64,000 bases of DNA from positions 4,446,309-4,510,308 of the forward strand of contig NOKP01000002.1 of NCBI GenBank assembly GCA_002682825.1. Direction: 5' to 3'. Below the pieces are notes generated by a model that worked only from the letters and a program-made list of their open reading frames with translations, did not search any database and was not told the DNA's origin. Both the position numbers and the translations under genes were made by a program. Positions 10,433 to 22,139 of this stretch are shown here, piece by piece. The stretch is from Neonectria sp. B-13 (Eukaryota > Ascomycota > Sordariomycetes > Hypocreales > Nectriaceae). The number at the start of each line of letters is the position of its first letter. Positions within the stretch are counted from its first letter, which is position 1.

Positions 10433-11488
10433 ATGTCGGGCGCTGCAGTACCGTTACTTCCTAACCCTGGAGTGGACACGTGAGAGGACCTAACCACAAA
10501 CACAGGACCGCGAGGCCGTCTTCCCCACCCGGCAGTCGCTGGGCCTCATGAAGGCGAAGCTCAAGGGAGCAGAGACTGGGCACAGCTTGTTGAAGAGGAA
10601 GAGCGAGGCTTTGACCAAGTACGTGTCCACAACATTGTGCCAGACTCCTGAAGACTAATCCTTCTTTGCACAGGCGATTCCGAGGTCTGTCCGTCCATGC
10701 GATGAAGGTGCCAAGACGTACACCTGTGCTGACAGTAACCTGTGACAGAGATTACCAGACGAATCGACGAAGCCAAACGCAAGATGGGCCGCGTAATGCA
10801 GATTGCTGCTTTCTCGCTCGCTGAGGTCACGTATGCTGTAGGTGGCGACATCGGATACCAAGTCCAGGAGTCGGCCAAATCCGCACGATTCCGAATCCGC
10901 ACGAAACAGGATAACGTCTCCGGCGTTCTTCTCCCAGCCTTTGAGAGCTATCTCACGGAAGGCAACAATGATTTCGGTCTGACAGGCCTGGGAAAGGGAG
11001 GCCAGCAGGTTCAACGATGCAGGGAGACGTATGCACGAGCCGTGGAAGCTCTGGTCGAGCTGGCAAGTTTGCAGACTGCATTTGTGATCCTCGACGAGGT
11101 TATCAAGGTCGTCAATCGACGAGGTAGGTCCCGGGTCTAACCACCCTCGCGACCTAGATGCTAATTAATTCAAAGTCAACGCCATCGAGCACGTCATCAT
11201 CCCACGAACAGAGAACACCATTAAGTATATCAATTCAGAGCTGGATGAGTTGGATCGTGAGGAGTTTTACAGACTCAAGAAGGCAAGTCTTGAGCATTAT
11301 ATCGTCTCGTGACCTGAATCTGACAGACTTAGGTTGCAAACAAAAAGCAGCGCGACACTGCAGCCGCCGATGCAGAGATGAAGGCCAAACGAGAGGCCCA
11401 GGCCGCCCAAGGGACCAAACTCCAGACTGAAGAATCTGGGCCTGGAGATATACTGTCTGCACAGGACGAGGAAGACGTTATCTTTTAA
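10433..11488 (+). CDS. VMA8: V-type proton ATPase subunit D (V1 central stalk)
   Basis: Model join(10433..10447,10506..10618,10674..10684,10749..11123,11176..11282,11333..11488), 258 residues, matching the family length (~256 in yeast). Subunit D is the coiled-coil shaft of the V1 sector and turns ATP hydrolysis into rotation at the vacuolar membrane. The conserved opening [20 protein letters not shown], the helix with [20 protein letters not shown] and the C-terminal helix [19 protein letters not shown] are all reconstructed only with this splice pattern. Two oddities: exon 3 is an 11-nt micro-exon (10674-10684) encoding the RFR junction, and intron 5 (11283-11332) starts GC, not GT (AAG|GCAAGT...TTAG|GTT). 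Exon 1 encodes only five residues (MSGAA). The 3' end faces the snRNP gene across 191 bp. Confidence 0.95.
11283..11332 (+). other. GC-AG intron 5 of VMA8
   Basis: The exon boundary AAG|GCAAGT is a perfect donor except for C at position +2; the acceptor is TTAG. Using the GT four bases further in (GCAA|GTCTTG) would shift frame and destroy the strongly conserved [19 protein letters not shown] segment. GC-AG introns are a known minor class (about 1% in fungi). Confidence 0.88.
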
Positions 11489-11679
11489 GATGCCACGGCT
11501 AGGGAAACGAGTTGAGGAATGGTGATTCTCATCGACGCATGCGCGTAGAGCAACACAGATCGCACCTAGTACAGCATAGTGACACGCCAATGGGGTCGTA
11601 AGGGACGAGGTGGATCGGATGACAGGAGCAAGCATGATTACAGTCTATATTCATTCGATTCGTTCTGAACGAACGACCA
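11489..11679. other. convergent intergenic spacer VMA8 / snRNP gene
   Basis: 191 bp between two converging stop codons. It should contain both 3' UTRs and cleavage sites. Nothing further is recognisable. Confidence 0.5.
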
Positions 11680-12526
11680 TCATTGTCGTTGATAGGTGAC
11701 CTTGATGGGCTTATCCCCTAAGATCATTCCAGCGGTATTCTCCTTGGCGGTGATGGCACCTTGCTCTGCCTCGTACTCCACAAAGGCAATACCTCGTCGC
11801 CCTGGAACCAATCTGATCTCCTTGAATCCATCAAAACGACCGAATACGCCAGACAGCGCATCGATATCGTAATCGTCTGGAAGATTCTGGACGAAGAGGA
11901 TCTTGTTCGGTGGGAGATACTCGTCGGGAACAACGGCGGAGGTAGTGGCACTGGTTGACTTCAGTCCCGAAGGTCTAGCGGCCTTTACTGGTCTGTTGTC
12001 TGGCACAGCACCTGGGCCTCTCTTGCTGAGCTGTCGCTGTTCTTCGGCTGCTTCGAGGGCCTTCCGCTTGTCTGGAAGAATAACTAGTCAGTAAGAGTTT
12101 GGGGCGTCGGGAGTATCACCACTCACCTTTCTCTGCCTGTCTGTGTCGCTTGTGCGACTCAAACTCTTCTTCGTTGAAACTCATGGCGACGGTCTTGTCG
12201 CTCCTGGTACGAGCCATGGCCAACCTCATGGGTTTGTCAAAGAGCTCAAATCCCTGGGCTTCTTCGATAGCATTCTGTGCGCTGACCGGATCTTCGAAGA
12301 CAACGAAAGCTTGGCCCTTGGCCTTGAGGTTCTTCTTGGCAACGACGTCGACAACATTGCCAAACTGGGAGAAGATGGTTCTCAAGGCTTCCGTGATCGC
12401 CTCGACCTTAACGCGCTCTTCCAGATTCTGGACGTAGACACTAAAAACATTGTCAGCCTATGATCTTCACGTGGCGTGTCGGGTGTGCAATGACACGCAC
12501 GTGGAGATGGGAGGTTCTGAAGCCAT
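11680..12526 (-). CDS. U1A/U2B''-type small nuclear ribonucleoprotein, two RRMs
   Basis: Model complement(join(11680..12071,12127..12440,12501..12526)), 243 residues; introns of 55 and 60 bp are GT-AG and phases close. N-terminal RRM: RNP2 VYVQNL (residues 10-15) and RNP1 KGQAFVVF (50-57), followed by KPMRLAMARTRSDKTVAM. A charged linker (ESHKRHRQAEKDKRKALEAA) and a short Pro/Ser region follow, then a C-terminal RRM with RNP2 ILFVQNLP and RNP1 RGIAFVEY. This two-RRM layout is that of U1 snRNP A and U2 snRNP B'', which bind snRNA stem-loops; sequence alone does not let me choose between them. It is the last host gene before the AT-rich block. Its start codon is only about 130 bp from the composition switch, so its promoter must be short or extend into RIP-altered DNA. 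Confidence 0.9.
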
Positions 12527-12660
12527 ATTGATCTAGGTAATCAGTTCAGATGGGACTTCGGGTGGATGTTGTGTGGAATGTAGAGAAGATCGAGCTTAAG
12601 AACAAGACGTGACGCTGACTGGCTAATGACCCGCTGGAGCGATCGGTCCGTTGCTGTATG
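12527..12660. promoter_or_regulatory. 5' flank of the snRNP gene up to the composition boundary
   Basis: The last stretch of normal-GC DNA. It contains the presumptive promoter of the minus-strand snRNP gene. No clear TATA box was seen. Composition drops abruptly after about 12,655. Confidence 0.5.
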
Positions 12661-13051
12661 TAACTCTTATATGTACATTTATGCAGTTTAGTGGATTATG
12701 CGCTTAAAGGATAGCTATAATTAAGTTATCATATTAAGCTAGTAGATATTAAAGTCTAAATATAGTATAAGAATTAAAATGTTTTTATTAGTTAAAACCC
12801 TCTTTTAATAATTAGTTTAATTTTAGTTTAATTAAAAAAGGGAAAAATTAAAACTATTATAATTATTATATTATAGCCTAAGTTAGAACTAAGCAGTTAC
12901 AACCAGTAGAATCATTTTAATACCTACTTTTTCCTTCTTATTATAGTATATAATACTTATACATTAAATAAGCTCTATTTAATATAGTTTAATACTATAA
13001 GTATATATACATTAAATAAGTACTATTTAATATAATTTAATACTATTTAAT
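12661..13051. other. AT-rich RIP-degraded DNA with a short tandem duplication
   Basis: No reading frame or identifiable element. A duplicated ~50-bp stretch (ATACATTAAATAAG...TATTTAATATA) occurs twice between about 12,958 and 13,050; each copy contains a palindromic ATTAAATAAGxxCTATTTAAT core. Origin unknown. Confidence 0.5.
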
Positions 13052-13065
13052 TATATTAGTCTTAT

Positions 13066-13152
13066 TTAGATATAATAGTCCTTAGTAGTATACACTTAGA
13101 GAAGGGGCTAAAGGTTAAATAGTATAAAAGAAAACAGAAAAAAACAATAGTA
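13066..13152 (-). mobile_element. R1 retroposon, 87-bp copy truncated at its 5' side, with intact target duplication
   Basis: It begins with the R1 3' end in reverse (TTAGATATAATAGTCC) and stops after 87 bp. It is flanked by a perfect 14-bp direct repeat TATATTAGTCTTAT (13052-13065 and 13153-13166). A truncated copy that still has a full target duplication was truncated during insertion, not by later deletion. This sets R1 polarity: the ...TATATCTAA end is the fixed 3' end. Confidence 0.82.
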
Positions 13153-13166
13153 TATATTAGTCTTAT

Positions 13167-13646
13167 ATATATATATATATTTATTTAATATATTAAATAA
13201 AAGCTTTAAGCTTTTTAGCTATTAATATTATAACTTAATTATATAATAACTTACCTTTATATATTACTATTATAATCTATATTACTTACTATAATATTCT
13301 AATTTATTTGATTATTAAACTATATATCTTAAACCTACCTTAGACTCTTAGATTAAGCTTAACTATTATATATTAATAGCTTTTATTTAATATATTACTA
13401 TATTAACCTAAGTAATACTTAAATAGTTATTATAGCTTTTATAACCCTTATAATAAGCTTATTATTTACTATTCTATAGAGAAAGTAAATTACTAAGGAT
13501 AATAATAGAGATAATAATATAGACTTAGTAGACTTTAAAGATAAAAATAAGAAAGAAAAAATCTTTTAACTTTAGGAATAGAATAATCAACTTAATATAT
13601 AGATAGCTATTATTCTAAAAGCCTTTAACAAAGAAAATAAACAAAA
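13167..13646. other. AT-rich RIP-degraded DNA, unassigned
   Basis: It starts with an (AT)n run at about 13,163-13,180. The rest is TA-rich without a recognisable domain, terminal repeat or long frame. It abuts the left LTR of Gypsy A copy 1. Confidence 0.5.
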
Positions 13647-13842
13647 TGTAAAGGTTGGTTCAACCAGGGTAAGATATTAGGCTTAAAGGGTAGGTATTAG
13701 TATATTATAAGACTTTAACTTAGTAAGCAGTCAGAGAGTACTTACTAAGGACTCTATATAGTCCTTATAAAACTAGGCCCCTAGCTATAATAGCTATAAT
13801 AGCTTTACTCTAAGGTTAACTATATAGGTCTATTCTTTTATA
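13647..13842 (-). repeat. Gypsy A copy 1, 3' LTR
   Basis: 196 bp, starting TGTAAAGG and ending with RIP-altered TTTTATA (ancestral ...TTACA). It pairs with 21944-22139. Element orientation is minus, so this left-hand LTR is the 3' one. Confidence 0.9.
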
Positions 13843-13879
13843 ATTATCCCTCTCTCTAAATAGCTAGTCTTTAGTTATT

Positions 13880-15840
13880 ATTATTATATAATTTAGTATA
13901 TTATAAGGTCTTAGTTATTATAGTTATAGTAAAAATAGCCTATTTAGTATACTATTAGTAAATAATAGAGTAAGACTACTCTAATCTATAGTCTAGTATT
14001 ATTTACCTAGCTTATTTATTTCCTTTATAGGTTTTTTCTTTTTATTATTCTACTACTTTCTTTCCTTTATATTAATACTTATAGTTCTTTAAGTATTCTA
14101 TATTTTATTACTACTATTTCTCTATTTTACCTTAGTACTTCTATCCTTAGTCTTTTTAGATTCTATTTTATTTTTATCTATTTACTAAACTCTTATTATT
14201 ATTACTATAATATTTATTCTTCCTTAAATAGAGTAAATACTAAGTTAGTATTAAACTAATAATATAGAATTTATTATATAACTTTTTAGCTAAGTATTCT
14301 ATTTTTATTATCTTACTTAGAAATATAATTCCCTAGTTCTTTATTATTCTATTAAAAGTTTAAAGAATTAATATATAGTTTATAAGTAAATTAATAAAAA
14401 ATATAATATAATATATTCTATATATAATTATTATATATTTATTAACTAACTTTTAGTAAATCTCTTTAAAATTATTTAGTACTACTTAATAGTATTAGAA
14501 TACTTTATATTTAGAGTATCTATAGAATAATTCTAAAAGCTTTTATTCTATAGAAATAGAAAATCCTATTCCTTTAGTCTTAGGTTATTAGTATCTAAAG
14601 TATATTATACATAATACTACTTTTACTTAATATAATATCTAATTATTCCTTAAAGATCTAATAGTTACTTAGTAAAAGTAGTAAGATAATATTATTATAA
14701 TAGCTATTCTATAGATATAGAATATTATTTTAATATAAGAAATAATAATACTTAACTTTTAAGTTTAGATAAGTATTTACTTATTATATATTTAATAAAT
14801 CTTTATTAATCTTTTCTTAGTACTATCTTATTATACTTATTAGTCTTAATAAACTTATATAGCTTTTAAAAGCTATTTAATCTTTTTATATTTAGAATAA
14901 TAATATTATATATAGTTTATAGTTAGTACTTATTTATCTTATAATTATTAAAACTACTAAAGATCTTTCTATTAAGAAGGAAAATACTCTTAAGGAGTAT
15001 TCTATAACTATAAGTACTAATACTTTTACTTTAGTTAATATAATATATAAGAAGTATATATTTACTCCTTTTTATTCTATTTTATTCTATAAAAATACTC
15101 CTACTTATTATAGAATAAGTATTAGCTTTATACTATATTATATAGATATCTTAATTATTAAAATGCTTATATAATCCTTTAACCTATCTCTTTTAACCTT
15201 TACTTCTTATAATCTTACTCTTTTTCCTTAGGAAGTAATTAAAGAGCTTTTACCCTTTATATATAAGTCTTTTTAATAGGTTAAAAAGTATAAAAGTAAG
15301 AATAAGAGAAAAAGTAAAACTATAGCTAAGAAGATTATTATTCTCTCTAAGTCTATTAATAAGCTTTTAGTAAACTTTCTATATAGTTCTATTTATTTTA
15401 CTTTTAATTCTAAGTATAAGACTTTTTTTCCTTTAATTAAGAAAGTTAAAACTTTTTATTCCTTAGTATAGACTTTTAGTTCTTTATAATATTATACTTA
15501 TACTAATCTTATTTAGTATTTTCTAAGTATTTACTAAGATAGTCTTAGTTATTCTACTAATAGTAATTCTAAGTCTTTTACTATTTAAGACTTATATGTT
15601 TTTTAGATTCTTATAAGGGATCTTATATTATTTTTAAACTTTCTATAGTAATAGTTTAATATAGGTTTTAGAGCTAGTAAGAGAGCTTAGTCTTTAGATA
15701 GATATAAGGTTTTTAGTAAGATAGTATTAAGCTAATAATCCTTTATTATACCTTTAGTACTAATAATAATAGATTTACTTATTATTCTACTTTCTATGTA
15801 TTTATTTTTATTACTTATAATATTACTAAAGGATCTTTAA
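13880..15840 (+). pseudogene. accessory 3' region of Gypsy A copy 1, candidate reverse-strand ORF
   Basis: Gypsy A has about 1.95 kb between the end of pol (chromodomain, ending near 15,822) and the 3' LTR, which most chromoviruses lack. Reading opposite to pol, frame 1 from about 14,923 to 15,490 has only about six stops, all TAA/TAG. It includes the segments KTTKDLSIKKENTLKEYS and VKKYKSKNKRKSKTIAKK (basic, NLS-like). The same frame is kept in copy 2. Upstream (13,880-14,920) the stop density is higher and the coding strand is doubtful. Function unknown. Confidence 0.4.
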
Positions 15841-18800
15841 GGTATTTTCTAAGTATTATTCTAGCTCTTAAGTATTATATTCTATTAGTTAGCCTATCTA
15901 TTTAACTTAATAGAAATTTTATCTTATCTTCTTTTTATAGCTTATAATATCTTTTACTTCTTATTTATCCTCCTTCTCTTTAAGCTTTAGTAAGATTAAT
16001 AAGCCTTTAGCTATTATTTAATTATTACTTAATTATAGCTCTAGAAGAGTAATAGAAAACATATTATACATTCTTTAATATTACTCTAAAAGGTATATAT
16101 AATAGGCCTATTTTCCTATTCTTTTTATAATAGCTATCTTAATAAATTTAAAAGCTAGCTTTTAGTATTTAAAGTAAAAGTTTCTTATTAATAGTTTTAC
16201 TATTTACTCTTTATAATATTCTTAGGGCTTATATTATTAGTTATAGTATTTTACTTAAGATTCTATTACTTTCTACTAATATTTTAAGGCTTTAGTATAT
16301 ACTTACTAAAGGGTTATAATATATTCTTATACTTTTTATACTTTTAACTTTATATATTTTAGTATATATTCTATTAGTTTAAGGTAATATTTATATAAAG
16401 CTTATATTAGTAATACCCTAATAGTACTATAAGTAGGGTTGTGAAATTAGTTAGTCTAAAATGGACTAATTAAAGACTAGTTTAAATTAGTTAGTTTTTA
16501 GTTAGTTTTTAGTCTATTTAAACTAGTTTTAGTCTATAGATGGATTAACTAATTAGAAACTAGTCCTAGTTCTAGTTTAGGTCTGGACTAACTAACTAAA
16601 AACTAGTCCTAGTTTTAGTTCAGGCCTAGACTAGTTTAAAAAACTTAAAAGTTTAAAATAAGCTATAAATTAGCTATTAAAATAGAGCTTATTTTAAAAC
16701 CTATATCTAGATATAAATAGACTTTTTATATAATTATTCTTAGTAGACTTTTAGCCTTTTAAAGTTATCTATATTTTAAAATAGCTTATATTTAATTATT
16801 AAAATTAGCTATAAGTATAAGTCTAATATACCTTTAAACTAGATTTAATACTAAAGCTAGGTATATTTATCTAACAATTAAATAACTAGCTTTATTATTT
16901 AGAATAGCCCCACTTTAAATAGAATTAGTCCAGCCTAAACTAGTAAATTAGTTAGTCTAAGTCCAGGCTTAGACTAACTAAAAACTAGTTATAGATTAGT
17001 TAGTCTTAGTCCAGGCCTAAACTAACTAAAGACTAATTATAATTAGTCTAGACTAACTAAAGACTAGTTAAATTAGTTTTTAGTTAGTCCGGACTAACTA
17101 ATTTCATAACCCTAACTATAAGTACTATTATTATATATAAATTCTACTTTTAGTAGCTATATAGTCTATTATTATAGAAAGTCTTTAGTATATAATCAAA
17201 AGTACTTCTTTAGTATTTAGTTTATTCTTTCTATTTATCTATCTATCTATAGGTAATATATAATAGATAGTTAGTAATAGGTTGTTTTTTCTTTTATTAA
17301 ATCCTTCTAGAATTAGTTAGTAAAGAGCTTATCTTAATTGCTTATAATGCCTTCTAGTACTCTAAACTTATATTCTATATATTTATATAAGATCTATACT
17401 ATTTATACTATATTAAGTATTTTCTTTATTAGAAGGAATATTATATACTTTATTATATAATAAATAATAATAAGGATTATATTATATTCCTTACTATCTA
17501 CTTAAGTACTATCTAATAAGCTTATAATAAAGTCTAAGCTAATTTCTTAGAATAAATATACTAATAATAATAGTAATTATAATTGCTTATAAGGTTTATA
17601 CCTTAATATATATATACTTTAATATTACTAATACTTTTAGGTATAATCCTTTATATCCTTAGAAATCTAATTCTAATAGAACTTATATATAATAAGCTCT
17701 AAAGTCTTAATAGTTCCTATGTATTCTAACTATAGATTATTATAGTATTAGTAAAGAATTTCTTATCTTATTATATATTAGTCTAGGATTATTAATCTTC
17801 CTTTAAAGAAAAAAGTATCTTATATATTATAATAGTAATATCTCTAGTTCTTAGCTACTTTTTAAACTTTTACTAACTATTATTAATAGAACTAATCTTT
17901 AGCTTATAGTCCTTAGACTAGGTTTTCTAACTTATAGGATAGTTATAAAAGAAATACTATTTTACCCTTTATAAGTTCTTTTATAATAAAGTATAGAATG
18001 TATTACTCTAGAATAATAACCTTAGCTTTAATTAAGTCTTTATAGTATTATGAAAAGACTAGCTCTTATTAAGCAGTTTCTAACTATTTAATAATTATAC
18101 CTATAGCTTATCTAGTATATATAGTAACTATAGAAATAAACACTAGGTTTAATATTATATTAGAGGGTCTATTAGCTTAAGGCTAATTAAGAAAGGAAGA
18201 GTCTTCTTAGGGCTTTTTACCTATTAAGTTTACTTTTATAGTCTATATAAATACCTTAGTAGTCTTATTCTTACCTAGTAAATCCCTAATTATTTAGTAG
18301 ACTTCTAGTACTAATACCTTAATTAGGTTAAGTTTCTTAGCTAATATAGAAAGTATATTCTTATATACTATCTCCTTTACTATATAGTCTAAATGCTTTA
18401 ATAGCCTATTGGCTGAATTAGTAGTTCTTAGTTAATACTACATTTTGAAATTAAAAGAGATTAATTAGTATATCTATTTAGTAAGCCTTTCCTAAAGGTC
18501 TTATATAAAAGCTTAAACTATACCTATTAGGGCTATATAATCTATTAGTAGTATGAATTTCTTACTTAGTCCTAGAAGGTAGTAACTTTAGTACTTTAAG
18601 CTCTTAATAATAGCTAGTAGTTTCTATTAGCTTATAGCTTAATACTATTCTATCTCTAAGAGCTTTTATAATCAATAGGTAATAGGTCTTTATTGCCTAT
18701 CTATTAGTTAGAATAGAATGCCTAATACTATTTTAGCTAAGGTATTAGTCTTAACTCTTAAGTAGAATTCTAAATTTTAGTATTAAAGAATAATTATAGA

Positions 18801-21800
18801 ATAAAAGGTATTCTTTAGTTCTTAAAGAGCCTTATTCTATTCTTTTATTTAATAGAATTTACTTATCTTATAATCTTTCTAACTACCTTTTAGTATTATA
18901 GTAAATAGCTCTATAATCTTAAAGTACTTAAGTATAAACTTCTAATAGAAATTATAGAATCCTAAAATAACTTAAATATTCTTAAAGTTCTTAAGTATTA
19001 GTTATTTAGTAATTACTTAGACTTTCTTTAAGTCTATCTTAATCCCTTCTTAAATAATAATATACCTAAGGAATTTAATCTCTTATTAATAAAATATATA
19101 CTTAGATAGCTTAGTATATAGTTAGAAACTCTATAGTCTTTAGAGGACTTTTTTTATATTCTTAGTATATTAGTCTTTATCTTAAAAGTAGATTATAATA
19201 TTATCTAGATATATAATATAAATTATATTTAATAGTTTAGTAAGTACTTAATAGATATATACCTAAAATATTACTAGAGTATTAATTAATCTAAATAGTA
19301 TAATTATATACTAAAAATATGTATAGTATATTTAGAATATAGTCTTTTAATAGTTATTAGGCTTAATATAGATTTAATAATAGGTATTTTAGAGGTTAAT
19401 CTTTATAATTTACTTAGCTTTTATAAGATAGTCTAATAGGTCTTTAATTAATAGTAAAAAGTAATAATTCTTAATTATAATTGTATTAAGATCTTAATAG
19501 TTTATATATAGCCTTAGTATATTATCCTTCTTAAGGATAAAAAGTATTAAGACTTTAGTTTTACTAATAGATTATTCTATTTAACTATTCTAAAAGTATT
19601 TCTTAATATATTCTCTTAAGATCTTATTTTATTTCCTATTAGTAGGATATAATAATCTATATAGGGATTTCTTTCCTTCTTAAAGGTTAATAATATACTT
19701 TACTCTCTTTAGAACTAGGAAGTCCTTAGTTATTAGCTTACTAAAAGTACTATTTATCTCTTTAAGCTCTAAAGGAAGGGTTCTTAGTCTATTCTTTATA
19801 TTCTTATTTAATATACTTATTAATTACTTATCTAGTAATAGTATACTATAAATATATATTATAAAAGCTTTCTTATTATTCTTAATTAGCTCTTTTATAA
19901 AGGTCTTTAGATTTATTAAAGTAATTAGCTTATAGTTCTATAAGTATATATAAGTATTAATTAGTATATCTTTCTTACTTATTAAGTCTAATAATAAAAG
20001 GAGATTACTAATCCTAATAGAGTATTATACTTTAGTAAATAGTTATTAGATCTTCTAAAAGTATCCCAAGGAATTAATTAAGAAGAATATTAACTAATAG
20101 ACCTATAATATAAAGATAGTAGTTCTATTAAAGCTAATAAGGCTTAATACCTTTTAGTCTTTTAATACTTTAAAGCTTAATTCTTTAATTAACCTTATAC
20201 TAATAATATTAATTTAGATATAAGTATTTATATTTACTTAGACTATTTACTTTTTATATATTTAAAGGATAATTATTTAATCTTAAATAATCTATCTAAT
20301 AAATATTATTCTTAGCTTTAGTACTAGGGTTTTAAAGATAATTCTAATACTTACTTATTTCCTAATAAGTCTATATCCTTAATATAGCTATTAATTGATT
20401 ATATTTAAACTTTCTTCTTAGGGTAGTTTCCCTTAGTACTTTAGCTTTATAACTATTAGAAGAGCTTATAGTCTATAGATATATATTCTATTTTATTATA
20501 GTTATAATACTTAATGCTAAATAGAGAACTTTTATTATATATTTAATAATCTTATAATCTTTAAGTAATAGAAGTATTCTTAAGATATAATAATTTAAGG
20601 CTCTATAAGCTATTTCTATTTAATAAGGAACTATAGTATTTAAACTATTTATCTTAGCCCTAATGATTTAATATTACCTTTCTAAGTCCCTTCTATTCCC
20701 TATATAAAATACTATACTTATAGCTATTATTCTATATAAACTTATTATTATAGTATATATATAGCTATAATCTTTTAGCCTTATTTATTATATCTTAAGG
20801 GTTAATAAGATTTACCTTTAGATAGTCTATCTTCCTATAGAAAGGTTTCTTTAGGCTATAATAGTACTAATATACTAAGTTAGATTAGTTTTCTTAATCT
20901 TCTATTCTTAGTAAAATATATATAATAAGCTAAATACTAAAATAGCTTATTAATAACTAGTTATTGCCCTATTAAAGCTTTAGTAGTTTATTATATAATT
21001 ATTAATCTTATAATAATAAGTCTATATATCTTTTATAGATAAAGTTAAGAAAATCATTCTAAGAGAGTTCTATAAGGTTTTCTATATAGTTATACTATTA
21101 TATTTATAGTAGATAGCTAAACTTTATTATAGACTATTTAATCTTTTAAGCATTTAAATAGCTTACTTAAAGGCTATTCTTTACTTTAATTATATAAATC
21201 TAATCATTAACCTAAACTCCTATAGTATTATCCTATAGGAATTAGTAATTATATATAAAGGGTTTATCCTAATCCCTTTTAAGTATAATAATTATTAGTT
21301 ATTCAGTAAGTTATCTTATAAATTCTATCTATTAGACTATTTACTATATAAACATCCTAATAACTACTTATAGTTTAAATTCTTCTTAGTCTTAGCTTTA
21401 TTATAAATAGGATTCTAAATATTCTCTATATAATTACTATTAATTATAATTATCTAACCCTTATAATACCTTTTAGTATAATTATTAAGATTCTAAGTAT
21501 TCTTTATATAATTATAGAATATTTAAATAGTCTTAGTACTTATTATACATTAGGGACTAATTCTAATATTAAAAGCTATTATTATAAATATTAAAGGTCT
21601 TACTCTTAGATAGATAGTAACTTATAGCTTCTAATAGTATAGAACTCTTTAAAAAGAGATAGATTTTTATAGCTTCTATTAATATAGCTAGGAATAGTAC
21701 TTCTTAATTATTTACTATTTTTTTTAGTAATTAGTTATTCTATTGATTAAAGAGTATCTTATTCTAGCTCCTTTAGGACTATAGCTTATATTACTTCCTT

Positions 21801-21900
21801 AATTGTTAATTCCCTCTATAAGGGATTTTCTACTAGTTAGAGAGTAGTTAATAGTTATATTATTTATATTAAAGTTAATTATAGATTCTTTATTGCTATA
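15822..21900 (-). pseudogene. gag-pol remnant of Gypsy A copy 1
   Basis: This interval is the reverse complement of the copy 2 gag-pol region and carries numerous TAA/TAG codons. The RT YLDD region is at about 19,195-19,230 (minus). It is interrupted by a 681-bp hAT at 16434-17114, downstream of the integrase core. It is inactive. Confidence 0.8.
16434..17114. mobile_element. hAT-a, non-autonomous hAT in Gypsy A copy 1
   Basis: 681 bp with terminal inverted repeats TAGGGTTGTGAAATTAGTTA / ...ACTAATTTCATAACCCTA (ancestral CAGGGTTG...CAACCCTG). It is flanked by the perfect 8-bp duplication ACTATAAG (16426-16433, 17115-17122). The ends are filled with repeated GGACTAACTAAAAACTAG-type subterminal words in both orientations. 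There is no transposase frame. Removing it restores the Gypsy A length exactly. Confidence 0.92.
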
Positions 21901-21943
21901 ATATTTGTATTAATTACTTAAGTAGGTATAGAAGTTAAAGAAT

Positions 21944-22139
21944 TATAAAGGTTGGTTTAACTAGGGTAAGATATTAAGCTTAAAGGGTAGGTATTAGTAT
22001 ATTATAAGACTTTAACTTAGTAAGCAGTCAGAGAGTGCTTACTAAGGACTCTATATAGTCCTTATAAAGCTAGGCCTCTAGCTATAGTAGCTATAGTGGC
22101 TTTACTCTAAGGTTAACTGTATAGGTCTATCCTCTTACA
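21944..22139 (-). repeat. Gypsy A copy 1, 5' LTR
   Basis: 196 bp, TATAAAGGTTGG...CCTCTTACA; it keeps the CA-type terminus lost in its partner. The element reads leftward from here. Confidence 0.9.

Larger units (their letters stand above)
13647..22139 (-). mobile_element. Gypsy A copy 1: full-length Ty3/Gypsy chromovirus, minus orientation, RIP-inactivated
   Basis: Two 196-bp LTRs (13647-13842, 21944-22139) bound the element. Removing the nested hAT (681 bp + 8 bp duplication) leaves 7,804 bp, against 7,803 bp for copy 2. The internal sequence is the reverse complement of copy 2; the RT active-site region lies at about 19,195-19,230. LTR differences seen are C/T or G/A, as RIP produces. The flanks do not match (CAAAA at 13642-13646, CTTTT at 22140-22144), so no direct target duplication remains. 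The right flank is the middle of an R1 copy whose 5' part is missing. This suggests recombination between elements. Confidence 0.9.

Noticed and set aside
13163..13182. (AT)n run as a possible functional element
   Set aside because: Short dinucleotide run in extremely AT-rich DNA, expected by chance and slippage.
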